In this document: positions 51,295 through 59,201 of the stretch, piece by piece
Position numbering within the stretch: position 1 is the stretch's first letter
How the letters are laid out: each line of letters starts with the position of its first letter
Assembly (NCBI GenBank): GCA_017536475.1
Contig: JAFXHH010000009.1
Location: 1-59,201 of the forward strand
DNA: 59,201 nt
Reading direction: 5' to 3'
Origin: Clostridia bacterium
Lineage (GTDB): Bacteria > Bacillota > Clostridia > Oscillospirales > CAG-272
Notes under the pieces: model-generated
Databases searched by the model: none
What the model was told of the DNA's origin: nothing
What the model saw: the letters and a program-made list of their open reading frames with translations, nothing else
Program-made: the position numbers and the translations under genes

Positions 51295-51346
51295 AAAATG
51301 TAAATCTGTTTTTGTGGAAATTTACCGCAAAGGAAAGGAGGTTGAC

Positions 51347-52213
51347 GTGAAAAAGGTTACGCTGTGCGCGCCGTCGAGAATATACGAGGATCATCCAAAC
51401 GGACGTTTTTCCTGTTCGTCTATGGTCGATTTTTTCGAGACCGTAGGTCTTGGCGCAATCGATATGTCGTTTGAGTCGCTTTCAAGATACGACGATTCGT
51501 GGGAGTCGGTGCTGTATTCGACCGCCCGTAAGGCGCAAAGCAAGGGCATCAGCCTGCCCGTCTGTCATCTCTCCTTCTATATGCCCGACCCGAATAACGC
51601 AGAGCTGATGGGAAAGTATACTCGCGAGCTCTTCCGTGGGATCAACGCGGCAAGGCTTATGGGAATTTCCCGCGCGGTCGTTCACCCCATATCGTTCTAT
51701 TCGTCCGAAAGGACGTACGGAGATTGGGTAAGAGCGAATATTGCCTTTCTCTCTCCCGTGGTCGAGTACGCAAAGAGCAAGGGCGTTCGCTTGTGCGTTG
51801 AAAATATGCCGAGCGAGAAGGAAGCCCCCGACAACCACCTTTACGGCTCTTGTGCACTGAATATTTCCGCGCTTGCCGAAAAGCTCGGAATAGGCGTTTG
51901 CTGGGACGTCGGACACGCTAACATAAGCGGATATAAGCAGTCCGAGCAGATGCAAATACTCAAAGGCAAGATCGAGGTCTTACATATTCACGATAACGGT
52001 GGGCATAAGGACGCACACCTCATCCCCTTCGACGGAAGCGTCGATTGGAGCGACGTCGCAAAGGGAATAAAAGAGAGCGAGTTCTGTGGGATCCTTGACG
52101 TTGAGGTCACCGCGTGGGCGCTTTCGGGCGACCGTGAGATCAGAGAGAATTTTGGCAAAACGATAGTCAGCCGTGCCCATAGGCTTATGGAGATGGCAGG
52201 CCTGATCGGATAA
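51347..52213 (+). CDS. Sugar phosphate isomerase/epimerase-like TIM-barrel protein
   Basis: 288 aa from the GTG at 51347, preceded by AAAGGAGG; an upstream frame to 51239 overlaps the promoter. AP endonuclease family 2 fold: LPVCHLSFYMPDPNN, RAVVHPISF, GVRLCVENMPS, IGVCWDVGHANISG, VLHIHDNGGHKDAHLIPFDGSVDW and ILDVEV supply the His/Glu/Asp metal ligands typical of the family. The substrate is unknown. The stop codon is joined directly to the tandem leader array of cysS, so cysS may be co-transcribed. The start context GGAGG-TTGAC-GTGAAA resembles the leader micro-ORF starts. Confidence 0.85.
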   Translation: MKKVTLCAPSRIYEDHPNGRFSCSSMVDFFETVGLGAIDMSFESLSRYDDSWESVLYSTARKAQSKGISLPVCHLSFYMPDPNNAELMGKYTRELFRGINAARLMGISRAVVHPISFYSSERTYGDWVRANIAFLSPVVEYAKSKGVRLCVENMPSEKEAPDNHLYGSCALNISALAEKLGIGVCWDVGHANISGYKQSEQMQILKGKIEVLHIHDNGGHKDAHLIPFDGSVDWSDVAKGIKESEFCGILDVEVTAWALSGDREIRENFGKTIVSRAHRLMEMAGLIG

Positions 52214-52281
52214 ATTTCGTTCGCCTTCGGCAAAATTCACCGATAACTATTTGTGCCGCCGTTGGCGGCAGAGGAGTCAGC

Positions 52282-52308
52282 GTGAAAGTTACTTCATTCT
52301 TGGAGTGA
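52282..52308 (+). CDS. Putative leader micro-ORF MKVTSFLE, unit 1
   Basis: GTG, seven codons and TGA; GGAG is 5 nt before the start. Peptide identical to unit 2 despite one silent base difference (TCA versus TCC), which hints at coding constraint but is only one site. Confidence 0.35.
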   Translation: MKVTSFLE

Positions 52309-52396
52309 AGCCCACTTTTTCACGCACGAATTTCGCCTTCGGCAAAATTCACCGATAACTATTTGTGCCGCCGTTGGCGGCAGAATGGAGTGCAGC

Positions 52397-52423
52397 GTGA
52401 AAGTTACTTCCTTCTTGGAGTGA
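52397..52423 (+). CDS. Putative leader micro-ORF MKVTSFLE, unit 2
   Basis: GTG, seven codons and TGA; GGAG is 6 nt before the start. Same peptide as unit 1. Confidence 0.35.
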   Translation: MKVTSFLE

Positions 52424-52510
52424 AACCCACTTTTTCACGCACGAAATTCGCCTTGCGGCAAATTTCACCGATAACTATTTGTGCCGCCGTTGGCGGCAGA
52501 GGAGTATAAT

Positions 52511-53965
52511 ATGTTACTTTACAACTCACTTACGAGAAAAAGAGAAGAGTTCGTGCCTCGTCAAGAGGGCAAGGTCAGCATGTATACCTGCGGACCTACC
52601 GTCTATCACTACGCACACATAGGAAATCTTCGCACGTACATTATGGAAGACGTGCTTGAAAAATACCTCTCTTACGTCGGCTATGACGTTAACCGCGTAA
52701 TGAATATCACCGACGTCGGACATCTGTCGAGCGACGGAGATACGGGAGAAGACAAAATGCTCAAGGGAGCAAAGCGCGAAAAGAAGACCGTAATGCAGAT
52801 CGCGCAGTATTATACCGACGCGTTTTTTGCAGACTGTAAGAAGCTCAATATAAAGGTTCCGAACACCGTACAGCCCGCAACGGGATGTATCGCGGAGTTC
52901 ATCGCGCTCGTACAGGGACTTCTTGACAAGGGCTTTGCTTACGTAGCGGGCGGAAACGTCTATTTCGACACCTCAAAGCTTGAGCAGTACTACGTTTTCA
53001 ACGACTTCACCGAGGAAGACCTCGAGGTCGGCGTGCGCGAGGGCGTTGAGGAGGACGGCAACAAGAAGAACAAGGCAGACTTCGTTCTTTGGTTTACGAA
53101 ATCCAAGTTCGACGATCAGGAGCTCAAATGGGATTCTCCTTGGGGTATCGGATACCCCGGTTGGCACATCGAGTGCTCGGGAATCAGTATGAAATATCTC
53201 GGCGAATACCTTGATATCCATTGCGGCGGTATAGATAATCAGTTCCCGCACCATACTAATGAAATAGCGCAGTCCGAGGCGTTCGTCGGTCACAAATGGT
53301 GCAATTATTGGTTCCACGTTTATCACCTTAACACAAATTCGGGCAAGATGTCAAAATCAAGCGGCGAATTTTTGACCGTTTCCTTGCTTGAGAGCAAGGG
53401 CTACGATCCCCTTGTTTACCGCTTCTTCTGCCTGCAGTCGCATTACCGCAAATCACTCGTTTTCTCTTACGAAAACCTTGACAATGCAACGATCGCGTAC
53501 AACAAGCTCATCGCCAAGATCGCTCAGCTCGACGCAAACGACGGAGAGCTTGACGAAGCGGCACTCGCAGAGCTTAAGGCAAAGTTCCGCGCGGCTATGG
53601 ATAACGATCTCAACACCTCTCTCGCGGTTACTGCGGTCTACGACGTGCTCAAGGCAAAGACCAACGGCAAGACCAAGCTCGCAGCCCTTGCAGACTTTGA
53701 CACCGTGCTCTGCATCGGTATGCTTGAGGCGGCGGAAAAGGTAAGAGAAGCAAAGAAGCAAGAGGAACAAAAGGCACAGGCGGAGCAGGCATACGATATG
53801 AGCGATCCGTTCATCTCAGAGATCGTTGAGCTTATCGAAAAGAGAAAGCAGGCGAAGAAGGAGAGGAATTTTGCCGAGGCAGACCGCATCCGTCAGTATC
53901 TTTCCGATAAGGGAGTTACTCTTATCGACGATCGCTCGGGAACCACATTCAAGATAGGAAACTGA
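52511..53965 (+). CDS. cysS: Cysteinyl-tRNA synthetase
   Basis: 484 aa from the ATG at 52511 (GGAG 6 nt upstream). Class I synthetase charging tRNA-Cys. HIGH-type motif [12 protein letters not shown] near residue 31, zinc ligands beginning with Cys in MYTCGPTVY and in [32 protein letters not shown], and [10 protein letters not shown]-terminal helical tRNA-binding part. No T-box precedes it, although T-boxes are common for this gene in Bacillota; the tandem leader elements occupy that position. GtrA gene follows after 1 nt. Confidence 0.97.
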   Translation: MLLYNSLTRKREEFVPRQEGKVSMYTCGPTVYHYAHIGNLRTYIMEDVLEKYLSYVGYDVNRVMNITDVGHLSSDGDTGEDKMLKGAKREKKTVMQIAQYYTDAFFADCKKLNIKVPNTVQPATGCIAEFIALVQGLLDKGFAYVAGGNVYFDTSKLEQYYVFNDFTEEDLEVGVREGVEEDGNKKNKADFVLWFTKSKFDDQELKWDSPWGIGYPGWHIECSGISMKYLGEYLDIHCGGIDNQFPHHTNEIAQSEAFVGHKWCNYWFHVYHLNTNSGKMSKSSGEFLTVSLLESKGYDPLVYRFFCLQSHYRKSLVFSYENLDNATIAYNKLIAKIAQLDANDGELDEAALAELKAKFRAAMDNDLNTSLAVTAVYDVLKAKTNGKTKLAALADFDTVLCIGMLEAAEKVREAKKQEEQKAQAEQAYDMSDPFISEIVELIEKRKQAKKERNFAEADRIRQYLSDKGVTLIDDRSGTTFKIGN

Positions 53966-53966
53966 A

Positions 53967-54479
53967 ATGGAAAAGATCAAAGAGCTTTGTAAAAAATACC
54001 GCGAGATATTGCTGTACCTTATCTTCGGGGTGCTGACCACTCTCGTGGGCTGGGTAGTGTACTTCGGTGTTCTTTGGGCGCTCAAGGGAGCTATGGGATT
54101 GCCGGTTGAGGATACGACCAGCGGCAAATACGTCGCGGTGTATACCGCGGCGCAGATAATACAGTGGATAGCGGCAGTTTTGTTTGCGTTTTTCACCAAT
54201 CGCAAGTGGGTGTTTACCGACGCGGACAAGAACGTGTCTATGGGAGTCCAGCTCGTTAAATTTTCCGCGGGCAGAGTGGTGACCTTCTTCATTGACTTCG
54301 TAGTAACCTTGTTCGGTGCTATGGCGCTCGCGAAGCTTATCCCTGCAATGACCTCGGTTTTCCTGCTTGGCAAGGAATGGAATCTTGCCGAGATCGGCGC
54401 AAAGGTGGCAGCTGCAGTCATCGTCATCATCTGCAACTATATTTTTAGTAAGATCTTCGTTTTCAAAAATAAAGAATAA
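53967..54479 (+). CDS. GtrA-family membrane protein
   Basis: 170 aa, four hydrophobic spans (about 15-36, 56-77, 97-120, 134-158), with FAFFTNRKWVFTD after span 2 and FSKIFVFK at the C-terminus, both GtrA signatures. GtrA proteins are thought to flip polyprenyl-linked sugars for cell-wall or antigen glycosylation. Only 1 nt after cysS with a ribosome site (AGGAAACTGA) inside cysS, so co-translated; a functional link with cysS is not obvious. May supply the envelope pathways seen elsewhere in the window. Confidence 0.88.
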   Translation: MEKIKELCKKYREILLYLIFGVLTTLVGWVVYFGVLWALKGAMGLPVEDTTSGKYVAVYTAAQIIQWIAAVLFAFFTNRKWVFTDADKNVSMGVQLVKFSAGRVVTFFIDFVVTLFGAMALAKLIPAMTSVFLLGKEWNLAEIGAKVAAAVIVIICNYIFSKIFVFKNKE

Positions 54480-54487
54480 ACTTTTTG

Positions 54488-54515
54488 CGTGCAGGCCAAC
54501 AAAGCGACCTGCACG
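54488..54515 (+). terminator. Terminator of the cysS-gtrA operon
   Basis: CGTGCAGG pairs with CCTGCACG (8 bp, 12-nt loop); TGCATTTTTC follows. Confidence 0.75.
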
Positions 54516-54558
54516 TGCATTTTTCGTTTACAAAACAACGTGTTTTTTGAAAAAACCC

Positions 54559-54587
54559 TTGACAATAAGATAAAAATATATTAAAAT
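54559..54587 (+). promoter_or_regulatory. Promoter of the yicC operon
   Basis: TTGACA (54559-54564), 17 bp, TAAAAT (54582-54587), ~110 bp before yicC. Confidence 0.78.
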
Positions 54588-54603
54588 TAATATATATGCC
54601 TTT

Positions 54604-54629
54604 CGGGAGGGAGAGATCGACAACTCCCG
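54604..54629 (+). other. 5'-end hairpin of the yicC transcript
   Basis: CGGGAG pairs with CTCCCG, beginning about 10 nt after the expected transcription start. Confidence 0.5.
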
Positions 54630-54695
54630 CAGTTTTCCGAAAAATACTTCTGAAATCCGCCCGAAACCGACATCGACGCGGAGGATTGGAACGAT

Positions 54696-55583
54696 ATGCT
54701 TAAAAGTATGACTGCCTTTGGCAGAGAAAGAGCGCAGATAGGTGGCAAGGACGTCACGGTTGAGATAAAATCTGTAAATAACAGATATTTCGACTGTCAG
54801 GTCAAGCTCCCGCGCTTATATTCTCCTCTGGAGCAAAGGATCAAACCGCATCTGCAGGAAAAGGGAATCTCGCGCGGAAAGGTTGACGTTGGAATATTCG
54901 TCGAATTCGCCGAGGCGGCGGAGAGCGAGATCACGGTCAATACAGACTATGCCGCAAAATATATCGCCGCGCTCAAGGAGCTCAAGGAGGCTTTTTCGCT
55001 GGGCGGTGAGATAACCGTTATGGAGGTAGCGCGTGACCGCGAGGTCTTCGTGCTCAAAAAGCCCGAGGATGATATAGAGCAGGATTGGCTTGAGTTAAAG
55101 ACTGTGATTGACAGCGCGGCGGAGAAGTTCCTTGCCGCAAGGGCATCCGAGGGAGCAAGAATAGAGGCCGATCTGTGCTCAAAGGTCGAGCATATCAAGG
55201 AGATCGTCGCAGAGATCGAGCGACTCTCTGCCGAGGATATCGACGGCTACCGTGCACGCCTTGAGGAAAAGCTTAAAGCGGTGCTGGCGGATAATAACGT
55301 CACGGTCGACGAAAACAGAATTCTGACCGAATGCGCCATATATGCAGACCGCGCCGCGATCGACGAGGAGATAGTTCGTCTGAAGTCACATTTTTGCGCG
55401 TTTTACGATTACCTTAAGAGCGAGGAGCCGGTCGGCAGAAGCCTTGATTTTCTCATTCAGGAAATGAACCGTGAAACGAACACGATCGGATCGAAATGCG
55501 GCAACTCGAAAATAGCGCATCTCGTGGTCGAGATCAAGACCGAGATCGAAAAGCTCCGCGAGCAAGTGCAGAATATCGAATAA
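54696..55583 (+). CDS. yicC: YicC family endoribonuclease
   Basis: 295 aa, the usual YicC/YloC length. Begins LKSMTAFGRERAQ, the typical MTGFGR-like start, then VEIKSVNNRYFDCQVKLPR and LEQRIKPHLQEKGISRGKVDV; C-terminal DUF1732 part with GRSLDFLIQEMNRETNTIGSKC. YicC proteins are described as RNA-cleaving enzymes involved in small-RNA turnover. Heads the conserved yicC-remA-(gmk)-rpoZ-priA cluster. ATG after GGAGG. Confidence 0.94.
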   Translation: MLKSMTAFGRERAQIGGKDVTVEIKSVNNRYFDCQVKLPRLYSPLEQRIKPHLQEKGISRGKVDVGIFVEFAEAAESEITVNTDYAAKYIAALKELKEAFSLGGEITVMEVARDREVFVLKKPEDDIEQDWLELKTVIDSAAEKFLAARASEGARIEADLCSKVEHIKEIVAEIERLSAEDIDGYRARLEEKLKAVLADNNVTVDENRILTECAIYADRAAIDEEIVRLKSHFCAFYDYLKSEEPVGRSLDFLIQEMNRETNTIGSKCGNSKIAHLVVEIKTEIEKLREQVQNIE

Positions 55584-55601
55584 CGGCAAGGGGGGACGGA
55601 T

Positions 55602-55871
55602 ATGAAATTCATAAACATCGGATACGGCAATATGGTTGCCGCCCACAGAATAATCACCCTGACGGGCCCCGAATCGTCACCGATCAAAAGGCTTATTCAG
55701 GATGCCAAGGACACGGGCAGAATTATCGACGCCACCTGTGGCAGAAAGACCCGTGCGGTCATAATCACCGACTCTGACCACGTAATCCTTTCCGCGCTTC
55801 AGACCGAGACCGTTGCAAACAGACTTTCCGGCGACTCCGACGTCATTGACGACGAGGACGAGGACGAGTAA
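55602..55871 (+). CDS. remA: RemA/DUF370 regulator
   Basis: 89 aa. The first ~75 residues match RemA (YlzA) of Bacillus: [57 protein letters not shown] region, here read as consecutive short motifs. RemA is a DNA-binding activator of biofilm matrix and osmoprotection genes that forms ring-like oligomers. An acidic tail (DDEDEDE) ends the protein. 18 nt downstream of yicC, same operon. Confidence 0.93.
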   Translation: MKFINIGYGNMVAAHRIITLTGPESSPIKRLIQDAKDTGRIIDATCGRKTRAVIITDSDHVILSALQTETVANRLSGDSDVIDDEDEDE

Positions 55872-55904
55872 CGCACGAAAACACATAAATTTGAAAATTA
55901 TATG

Positions 55905-55928
55905 AGCCGCAAATGCGGCAGAATGGAG
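55905..55928 (+). promoter_or_regulatory. Leader-element remnant before rpoZ
   Basis: GCCGC pairs with GCGGC around AAAT, followed by AGAATGGAG, the same hairpin-plus-Shine-Dalgarno ending as the full elements at 7628, 49091 and 52214. ACGCACGAA at 55871-55879 matches the join after stem 1. The micro-ORF and stem 1 are missing. Confidence 0.5.
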
Positions 55929-55936
55929 ATATTATT

Positions 55937-56320
55937 ATGCTTTATCCTACGATCAACGAGCTTACAAAGGGCAAGTATAACCGCTACGAGCTTTCCTTGG
56001 CGACCGCAAGATGCGCGCGTATCGTTACCGACGAATACGTAAAGCAGAGAGAGGATGCCGAGAAGTCACAGACGGGCAATAAGGAGACCGATAAGCCCAT
56101 CAACACGCTCATCAACAAGGAGCTTCGCGACGAGAAGGCAGTCAAGACTGCAATCAGAAGGATCCACGACGGAGAATACGTGATCGTTCGTCGTCCCGAG
56201 GGTTACGTTTATGAGACCGCAAAGGAAGAAGAAGCGGTTGAGGAGCCGATCGACTTCAAGAAGATGTTTGCAGACGACGCAGGCGAAGACGAGGACGAGA
56301 TCGAGTCCGAGGAAAACTGA
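55937..56320 (+). CDS. rpoZ: RNA polymerase omega subunit
   Basis: 127 aa from the ATG at 55937 (TGGAG upstream). N-terminal MLYPTINELTKGKYNRYELSLATARCARIV matches the omega core, in which a helix packs on the beta-prime subunit; KPINTLINKELRDEKAVKTAIRRI follows. It is longer than the ~70-90 aa norm because of an inserted charged stretch (~38-50) and an acidic C-terminal tail. Follows remA with no gmk between them. Confidence 0.9.
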   Translation: MLYPTINELTKGKYNRYELSLATARCARIVTDEYVKQREDAEKSQTGNKETDKPINTLINKELRDEKAVKTAIRRIHDGEYVIVRRPEGYVYETAKEEEAVEEPIDFKKMFADDAGEDEDEIESEEN

Positions 56321-56429
56321 TTTTTAATATTTCGTAGGCGCGGCTCGATTTCGGGCGGCGCCATACGGCTTTTTTGACGGATATTTTTCAGGACTTAAAG
56401 ACATAGAATCATACGAAAGGAGAAAGCGC

Positions 56430-58916
56430 GTGGAAAACAAGACCTACGAATACGCAAGCGTGTATTTGCTTGACAATCCGTACTGTATCGACTGCACCTA
56501 CGACTATTTTATACCGCTTGAGCTTCGCGGCGAGATATACGCGGGCAGATTCGTTGCCGTTCCGTTCGGCAGAGGCAACCGCAAGCAGATGGCGGTAGTT
56601 AAAGAGCTTTTGCACTGTCCGTCCTTTCGCGACGCCAAGCCGATAGCCGAGGTCTGCACGGATCGTCCCGACCTTAGCGGCGAGATGCTTTCTCTTTGCG
56701 AATATATGAAGGAGCAGTGGCTCTGCACCTTTGGCGAGGCGGTAAGATGCGTTATGCCGTCGAGCGTGCTCGGAAAAATGACGGAGTTTTATTACGCCGC
56801 AGGCACAAAGGGCCCCGACGCTTCCTCGGGCTTTGATCCGGGAGACCTTTTCGTGTACGATTATCTCTGTACGGCGGGAGGAAGGAGTCTTGATTCCCTG
56901 AAAGCAAAATTCGGTGCGGCTGTTGCGGAATCGGCAACGAAAAAGCTGCTTTCAAGAGGCATGGTTCAACGAGAGCTTATTATGGGCAAGACTATGTCCG
57001 AGGCGTGCGAGAGCTATTACGCGCTCGCAATAGATGCCGAGGAGTGCAAGAGCTTGCTTGAAAGCACAAAGCTTCGCTCCGACGGGCAAAAAGCGATACT
57101 CAGAGCGCTTGCAGAGGCGACTGAGCCGATATTGGCAGACCGCCTTATAAGCGAGCTTGAGGTCACCAAGGCGCAGCTTGATGCGCTTGTAAAAAAAGGA
57201 CTTATAAACCTCGAGAAGCGTCGCGTGTGGAGAAGATCCTACGAGTCGCAGACCGAGGAAAGAATAGAATACGAGCTAAACGCCGAGCAGACCGAGGCGT
57301 TGAATATAGTAAAATCGAAGCTCGACGAAAACGAGGCAAGAGCGATATTGCTCCACGGCGTTACGGGAAGCGGAAAGACCAGCGTTATTATCGGCGCCAT
57401 CGACGAGGCGCTCGCACAGGGCAAGGGAGTCATTATGCTCCTGCCCGAGATCGCGCTAACGCCGCAGACACTTAAGATCTTCAATTCTCGTTACGGCGAC
57501 AGGATCGCCCTCGTCCACTCGGGGCTTTCGGCGGGAGAGCGATACGACTCGTTTGCGAGGATCAGAGACGGAGAGGCGGACCTTGTCATAGGCACGCGCT
57601 CTGCGATCTTCTCGCCCGTTAAAAATCTCGGACTTGTTATTATCGACGAGGAGCACGAGACCACTTATAAATCCGACACATCCCCAAAGTATCACGCCAG
57701 AGATATCGCAAGATGGCGTTGCGCGAAGAACAACGCAGTGCTTCTGCTTGCTTCCGCGACCCCCTCGATCGAGAGCTATACCAAGGCAGTGAACGGTCAG
57801 TACACTCTCGTAAAGCTCAAGGAGCGCTATGGCGGCGCCGAGCTTCCCGAGGTCAAGATCTGGGATATGCGAAATGAGCATAAAGACGGAAATCAGTCGC
57901 CGATCGGTACGCTTTTAAAGGAAGAACTGAAAAACACGGCAGACCGCGACGAGCAGGCCGTTCTGTTTTTGAACCGCCGAGGATACAATACCTCGGTCAG
58001 CTGTAAATCCTGCGGCGAGACGCTCGTCTGTCCAAACTGCTCAATCTCAATGAATTATCACACCCGTCGCGGCGGCTACGATAACGGATTTTTGTTCTGC
58101 CATTGGTGCGGATACAAGACCGCCGTTCCCGCAAAATGTCCCACCTGCAGCTCCGAACATCTGGTCAAAACAGGCTTTGGAACGCAGAAGATAGAGCAGG
58201 AGCTCGAGAGCCTGCTCCCTGACAAAAAGATCTTAAGAATGGACGCCGACAGCACCTCCGCGAAAAATTCGCTTGACGAGATCCTCACGGAGTTCAAGGA
58301 GCGCCGCGGCGACGTGTTGCTCGGCACACAGATGGTTACAAAAGGACATGATTTTCCCGACGTTACCCTCGTCGGAGTGCTCCTTGCCGATATGTCGCTC
58401 TATATGGACGATTACCACGCGAACGAGCGCACCTTCTCAATGCTCACACAGGTCATCGGACGCGCAGGTCGATCCAAAAAGAAGGGAACTGCGATCATTC
58501 AGACCAATAACCCCGACAACGATACCATACGGCTTGCCTGCAAGCAGGATTACGAGACCTTCTACGCGTCAGAGATAAGACTTCGCAAGCTGCTCGTCTT
58601 CCCGCCCTATTGCGACATCGCGCTTTTGACACTCACGGGAGCTGACGAAAAGCAGGTCCTCGTGAGCGCAAAGGTTTTGCGGCAGGAAATAGATAAGCTT
58701 GCCGCCCTAGACTTCAAGGACGTTCAAATGATAGTCTTCGGTCCGTTCGAATCGCCCGTCTATAAGGTCGAGAAAAAGTACCGTATGCGGATCGTCATCA
58801 AGTGCAGACTTAACCGCCGTAGCCGTGAGCTCTTCTCAAAGCTACTCACCGACTTCGGCAAAAACGGACAGTCCAAGGTCAACCTCTCCGTAGATTTCAA
58901 TCCGTCTGGATTATGA
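56430..58916 (+). CDS. priA: Primosomal replication restart helicase PriA
   Basis: 828 aa; GTG start after AAAGGAG. Superfamily 2 DNA helicase that reloads the replisome at stalled forks. N-terminal 3'-DNA-binding part (1-110), then a winged-helix region, Walker A GVTGSGKTS around 309-317, ALVHSGLS, DEEH box IIDEEHE, SATPSIES, the zinc-binding cysteines (CKSCG, CPNC, CHWCG, CPTC), and helicase motifs GTQMVTKGHDFPDVTLVG and QVIGRAGRS. Full length for the family. Ends the yicC-remA-rpoZ-priA cluster; normally def/fmt would follow, outside the window. Confidence 0.97.
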   Translation: MENKTYEYASVYLLDNPYCIDCTYDYFIPLELRGEIYAGRFVAVPFGRGNRKQMAVVKELLHCPSFRDAKPIAEVCTDRPDLSGEMLSLCEYMKEQWLCTFGEAVRCVMPSSVLGKMTEFYYAAGTKGPDASSGFDPGDLFVYDYLCTAGGRSLDSLKAKFGAAVAESATKKLLSRGMVQRELIMGKTMSEACESYYALAIDAEECKSLLESTKLRSDGQKAILRALAEATEPILADRLISELEVTKAQLDALVKKGLINLEKRRVWRRSYESQTEERIEYELNAEQTEALNIVKSKLDENEARAILLHGVTGSGKTSVIIGAIDEALAQGKGVIMLLPEIALTPQTLKIFNSRYGDRIALVHSGLSAGERYDSFARIRDGEADLVIGTRSAIFSPVKNLGLVIIDEEHETTYKSDTSPKYHARDIARWRCAKNNAVLLLASATPSIESYTKAVNGQYTLVKLKERYGGAELPEVKIWDMRNEHKDGNQSPIGTLLKEELKNTADRDEQAVLFLNRRGYNTSVSCKSCGETLVCPNCSISMNYHTRRGGYDNGFLFCHWCGYKTAVPAKCPTCSSEHLVKTGFGTQKIEQELESLLPDKKILRMDADSTSAKNSLDEILTEFKERRGDVLLGTQMVTKGHDFPDVTLVGVLLADMSLYMDDYHANERTFSMLTQVIGRAGRSKKKGTAIIQTNNPDNDTIRLACKQDYETFYASEIRLRKLLVFPPYCDIALLTLTGADEKQVLVSAKVLRQEIDKLAALDFKDVQMIVFGPFESPVYKVEKKYRMRIVIKCRLNRRSRELFSKLLTDFGKNGQSKVNLSVDFNPSGL

Positions 58917-58925
58917 TGGGCGAGA

Positions 58926-58960
58926 CGAGGGGGAACTTTTTGGAAAAAAGTTCCCCCTCG
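58926..58960. terminator. Palindromic 3'-end element after priA
   Basis: A 16-bp perfect stem (CGAGGGGGAACTTTTT and complement) with a 3-nt loop, immediately followed by CCCCTCAAAAACTTCCCC. Same family as 43969 and 44763. No classical T-run after the stem on the plus strand, but a T-rich inner stem. Confidence 0.75.
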
Positions 58961-58961
58961 G

Positions 58962-59201
58962 CCCCCTCAAAAACTTCCCCTAGGATAGAGACAAGTTCTA
59001 CGGTTTGGGTTTTGAAATAATATAGCAAAAAATTTAAACCAAAAACTTTTTAGAAAGTGAACCCCCTCAAAAACTTCCCCTGGGATAGAGATAGGTTCTA
59101 CGGTTTGGGTTTTGAAATAATATAGCAAAAAATTTAAACCAAAAACTTTTTAGAAAGTGAACCCCCTCAAAAACTTCCCCTGGGATAGAGATAGGTTCTA
59201 C
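58962..59201. repeat. Tandem array, 100-bp period, at least 2.4 copies, cut by window end
   Basis: Equivalent points: 58996, 59096 and 59196 (TTCTACGGTTTGGGTTTT). Copies differ at only a few bases. About three quarters of a 42-base core match the inverted 71-bp array at 44824. No gene seen. Confidence 0.92.

Larger units (their letters stand above)
52214..52504 (+). repeat. Tandem leader elements (2.5 copies) upstream of cysS
   Basis: Three hairpin pairs at a 112-115 bp period separated by two micro-ORFs. Equivalent points are 52220, 52332 and 52447. Each unit: A/T stem around GCC-TTC-GGC, linker GATAACTATTTGTGCC, stem TGCCGCC with GGCGGCA around GTT, then AGA(AT)GGAG. In units 1 and 2 that Shine-Dalgarno opens a GTG micro-ORF whose start codon pairs downstream (GCGTGAAA with TTTCACGC); in unit 3 it opens cysS. 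The array begins right after the previous stop codon, so the first unit lacks its own leading micro-ORF. Related to the elements at 7628 and 49091. Confidence 0.85.

Noticed and set aside
52214..52510. T-box leader before cysS
   Set aside because: No T-box consensus (AGGGTGGNACCGCG-like) or terminator/antiterminator pair was found; the region is filled by tandem leader units.
7442..59201. Insertion sequence or prophage as source of the repeats
   Set aside because: No transposase, integrase, recombinase or phage gene is present; repeats are short and non-coding.
1..59201. tRNA or rRNA genes
   Set aside because: No cloverleaf with a TTCGANNC-type T-arm and 3' CCA region, and no rRNA segment was recognised on either strand.

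Overview
The window looks like a chromosomal segment of an uncultured, probably gut- or rumen-dwelling Clostridia-type member of the Bacillota. The basis is the Gram-positive gene order yicC-remA-rpoZ-priA, OmpR/XRE regulators, lipoprotein boxes, strong GGAGG ribosome binding sites with ATG or GTG starts, and many sigma-A promoters (TTGACA, 17 bp, TATAAT). No rRNA, tRNA, CRISPR array, transposase or phage gene was seen. Taxonomy below class level cannot be read from the sequence.

Layout. 1-1509: 3'-truncated class II fructose-bisphosphate aldolase and a lone MazF-like toxin (both minus). 1761-7474: an envelope operon with a sulfatase-fold lipoprotein, a sulfatase-fold membrane protein, a YidC-like domain fused to a CDP-glycerol glycerophosphotransferase domain, and a small membrane protein. 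7572-10385: serC and serA, with a structured leader before serC. 10421-25775: three giant paralogous secreted modular proteins (1699, 1877 and 1344 aa), then a 44-aa small protein with a consensus promoter, a GH39 glycosidase, a small lipoprotein, a cohesin-like secreted protein and a membrane-anchored surface protein (to 31066). 31161-38846: acyl carrier protein, xpt, a purine riboswitch with terminator, a BMP-type nucleoside ABC importer and a nucleoside hydrolase. 38871-49820: MFS transporter, HtrA protease, orphan response regulator, ychF, trmB, truB, aspartate kinase, a DUF1015 protein and an XRE regulator. 49909-58916: iron alcohol dehydrogenase, a TIM-barrel isomerase-like protein, cysS, GtrA, yicC, remA, rpoZ (gmk is missing between the last two) and priA. 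The window ends in a tandem array.

How the genes work together. The purine block (xpt, riboswitch, importer, hydrolase) is a salvage unit: uptake, cleavage and phosphoribosylation. serC, serA, cysS, aspartate kinase and DUF1015 point to serine, cysteine and aspartate-family metabolism. The 1852-7441 operon looks like a dedicated glycerophosphate or teichoic-acid-like polymer system. The 10-31 kb region encodes an extracellular surface apparatus.

The most unusual signal is a dispersed leader-RNA element. It has a Shine-Dalgarno, a GTG-started micro-ORF of 6-8 codons whose start codon lies in a hairpin, and then two more hairpins, the last sitting directly before the Shine-Dalgarno of the gene. 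Full copies precede serC and the XRE gene, two and a half tandem copies precede cysS, and a remnant precedes rpoZ. Stem positions differ between copies by compensatory or wobble changes. A second repeat family forms tandem arrays with 71-bp and 100-bp periods sharing one inverted core (44824-45083 and 58962-59201).
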